A stretch of DNA of 7,042 bases, from the NCBI GenBank assembly GCA_964390695.1, contig CAYMKI010000155.1, forward strand, positions 1 through 7,042. Reading direction: 5' to 3'. The notes beneath the pieces were generated by a model. The model was not told where the DNA came from. It was given only the letters and a program-made list of their open reading frames with translations, and did not search any database. Both the position numbers and the translations under genes were made by a program. The first letter of the stretch is position 1. Each line of letters begins with the position of its first letter. The DNA is from CAWACC01 sp964390695 (lineage in GTDB: Bacteria; Chlamydiota; Chlamydiia; Chlamydiales; Parachlamydiaceae). This document shows, piece after piece, positions 5,668-7,042 of the stretch.

Positions 5668-7042
5668 ATGCATGTAGATCCCAACTCTTCTTCAGTTTTC
5701 TCTCATGGTGTGTCGATTACGTGTGCATGCGATGAAAGCTATTTAACGTTACAGAATGAAGAAAGACAGTGGATAGAAAAGGCTCTCTCGGATGTCTCAA
5801 AAACGAATTCAGTGAAAAGCCTCGAAATAACCCTATCTCATCAGATAAGTTCTCTAAGTTCATTTACACCGGATCAAATTTCCCGTTTGCTCACCCTTTT
5901 CGAGCAAAAGATAAAACTCTTTTCTGATAGTCAAGAAGTTAGAAACTATTTATCTAGAGAAGTCGCAGATTTATTCGTTCAAAAAGATGTGGTTCATTTT
6001 GATAATTTCTTAAAAAGTAGAGTTGACAAAAGCTTAGCCATTCAAGCAATGACTCATGCTGTCAGACAGAAAAGAACAGAGCCATTTATAGCCGTGGCAA
6101 AACTACTAAACTATGGAATTAACACCCATACGCCGGAAGGCCAGCAGGCGTTGATTGAGATTGCCAAACTAGCAGCTCAACAAAATGGAGGGGAAACTTC
6201 CGAATATATTCAAAACTATGGGATTAACGCCCAGACGCCCGAAGGTCAGAAAGCTCTGATAGAGATTGCCAAGCTCGCTGCTCAACAAAATGGTGATAAT
6301 ACTTCCAAGTATATTCAAAACTATGGGATTAACGCCCATACGCCCGAAGGTCAGAAAGCTCTGATAGAGATTGCCAAGCTCGCTGCTCAACAAAATGGAA
6401 GGGAAACTTCCGAATATATTCAAAACTATGGGATTAACGCCCATACGCCAGAAGGCAAGAAAGCTCTGATAGAGATTGCCAAGCTCGCTGCTCAACAAAA
6501 TGGAAGGGATACTTCCGAATATATTCAAAACTATGGGATTAACGCCCATACAGAGGAAGGCCAAAACGCTTTAGTAGAGATTGCCATGCTATCAGCTGAA
6601 GAAAATGGTGAAAAGACTTCCAAGTATCTTCATAAGTATGGAATTAACGCCCATACGCCCGAAGGTCAGAAAGCTCTGATAGAGATTGCCAAGTTGGCAG
6701 CTCAACAAAATGGATGGGGAACTTCCGAGTATATTCAAAACTATGGGATTAACGCCCAGACGCCAGAAGGTCAGAACGCTCTGATAGAGATTGCTAAGCT
6801 CGCAGCTCAACATGATGGTGAGGGAACTTCCGAATATATTCAAAACTATGGGATTAACGCCGATACGCCGGAAGGCCAGAAAGCTATGATAGAGATTGCC
6901 AAACTGGCTGCTCAAAAAAGTGCTCGGAAAACTTCCGAACATATTCAAAACTATGGGATTAACGCCCATACGCCAGAAGGCCAGAAAGCTCTGATAGAGA
7001 TTGCTAAGCTCGCAGCTCAACATGATGGTGAGGGAACTTCCG
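5668..7042 (+). CDS. tandem 35-residue repeat protein, unknown function (3' end outside window)
   Basis: The frame is open from ATG 5668 to the window edge, giving 458 codons without a stop. The start is fixed by a near-perfect ribosome site at 5656-5664. Residues 1-147 are unique: a short polar leader (MHVDPNSSSVF), no signal peptide or membrane segment, then probably helical sequence including SSFTPDQISRLLTLFEQK and VADLFVQKDVVHFDNFLK. From residue 148 the protein consists of 35-residue repeats with the core NYGINAHTPEGQKALIEIAK followed by LAAQQNG, two variable residues, then TSEYIQ. Each unit looks like a helical hairpin. The spacing of NG, YIQNYGINA and EGQKAL recalls ankyrin repeats, but the ankyrin TPLH motif is absent and the unit is 35, not 33, residues. 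I do not recognise a family and assign no function. It is divergent from the ankyrin-peptidase gene; a role in host interaction is inference only. Confidence 0.88.
   Translation, partial: MHVDPNSSSVFSHGVSITCACDESYLTLQNEERQWIEKALSDVSKTNSVKSLEITLSHQISSLSSFTPDQISRLLTLFEQKIKLFSDSQEVRNYLSREVADLFVQKDVVHFDNFLKSRVDKSLAIQAMTHAVRQKRTEPFIAVAKLLNYGINTHTPEGQQALIEIAKLAAQQNGGETSEYIQNYGINAQTPEGQKALIEIAKLAAQQNGDNTSKYIQNYGINAHTPEGQKALIEIAKLAAQQNGRETSEYIQNYGINAHTPEGKKALIEIAKLAAQQNGRDTSEYIQNYGINAHTEEGQNALVEIAMLSAEENGEKTSKYLHKYGINAHTPEGQKALIEIAKLAAQQNGWGTSEYIQNYGINAQTPEGQNALIEIAKLAAQHDGEGTSEYIQNYGINADTPEGQKAMIEIAKLAAQKSARKTSEHIQNYGINAHTPEGQKALIEIAKLAAQHDGEGTS
6109..7042 (+). repeat. 105-bp tandem coding repeat, eight complete copies and one cut by the window edge
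   Basis: Copies begin at 6109, 6214, 6319, 6424, 6529, 6634, 6739, 6844 and 6949; the ninth lacks its last 11 bases. All are exactly 105 bp, so the frame never shifts. Most differ at only a few bases. Copy 1 and especially copy 5 (TEEGQNALVEIAMLSAEENG) are the most diverged. Position 5 of every unit is Asn, and Y2, G3, I4, T8, E10, G11, A14, E17, I18, A19, L21, A23, T30 and S31 do not vary. Positions 28-29 read GE, DN, RE, RD, EK, WG, EG, RK, EG in order. A degenerate earlier unit may precede copy 1, since residues 135-147 end in AVAKLL just before NYGIN. Confidence 0.95.

Noticed and set aside
5649..5735. Short upstream frame starting ATG 5649, 28 codons, overlapping the repeat gene out of frame
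   Set aside because: Only a weak AAGGG precedes it, its sequence has no recognisable character, and the strong AAGGAGGTG lies inside it and serves ATG 5668. A regulatory leader peptide is possible but unsupported.
6169..7023. Two long minus-strand open frames (6169-6564 and 6592-7023) encoding hydrophobic repeated protein
   Set aside because: They lie opposite the 105-bp repeats. Because the period is a multiple of three, one stop-free antisense frame stays open through every copy. The plus frame has a near-perfect ribosome site, a unique N-terminus and no stop, while the minus frames lack a supported start.
6109..7042. CRISPR-like array reading of the tandem repeats
   Set aside because: The repeats are contiguous, in frame and coding, with no unique spacers between short palindromic units.

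Overview
The window comes from a moderately AT-rich bacterial chromosome. Its mix of genes suggests an intracellular or protist-associated Gram-negative bacterium, such as an environmental chlamydia or a Legionella-like organism. It holds the end of a housekeeping 2-oxoacid dehydrogenase E2 gene, a small secreted protein, a giant ankyrin protein with a metacaspase-like His/Cys signature, and a protein made of near-identical 35-residue repeats. The taxonomic guess rests only on this gene content; no marker gene is present.

Layout. Positions 1-258 (+) are the C-terminal 85 codons of a dihydrolipoamide acyltransferase (E2), with the catalytic DHRxxDG motif intact. Positions 259-524 have no convincing gene and contain a perfect 12-bp palindrome. 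Positions 525-1205 (+) encode a 226-residue protein with a signal peptide and an internally duplicated module. Positions 1206-1303 lie between converging genes and carry a perfect 15-bp inverted repeat. The left arm of that repeat can instead form an 8-bp hairpin with a neighbouring sequence. Positions 1304-5497 (-) encode a 1397-residue protein: helical N-terminus, caspase/metacaspase-like domain (His263, Cys297), ankyrin repeats, and a C-terminal region that has duplicated about 112 residues of itself. Positions 5498-5667 are a very AT-rich divergent promoter region. From 5668 to the window edge (+) runs an open frame with no stop: a unique 147-residue N-terminus followed by eight complete and one cut-off copies of a 105-bp (35-residue) repeat.

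How the parts may work together. The E2 fragment belongs to central metabolism and is probably unrelated to the rest. The two repeat-protein genes are divergently transcribed from a shared 170-bp region and look like accessory, host-interaction genes (inference). The large protein has the architecture expected of a protease effector with an ankyrin targeting region. The 35-residue repeat protein is the least familiar item. Its copies are almost identical except at a few sites, above all an adjacent pair (positions 28-29) that differs in most copies. That pattern suggests recent expansion of a scaffold with a diversifying surface.
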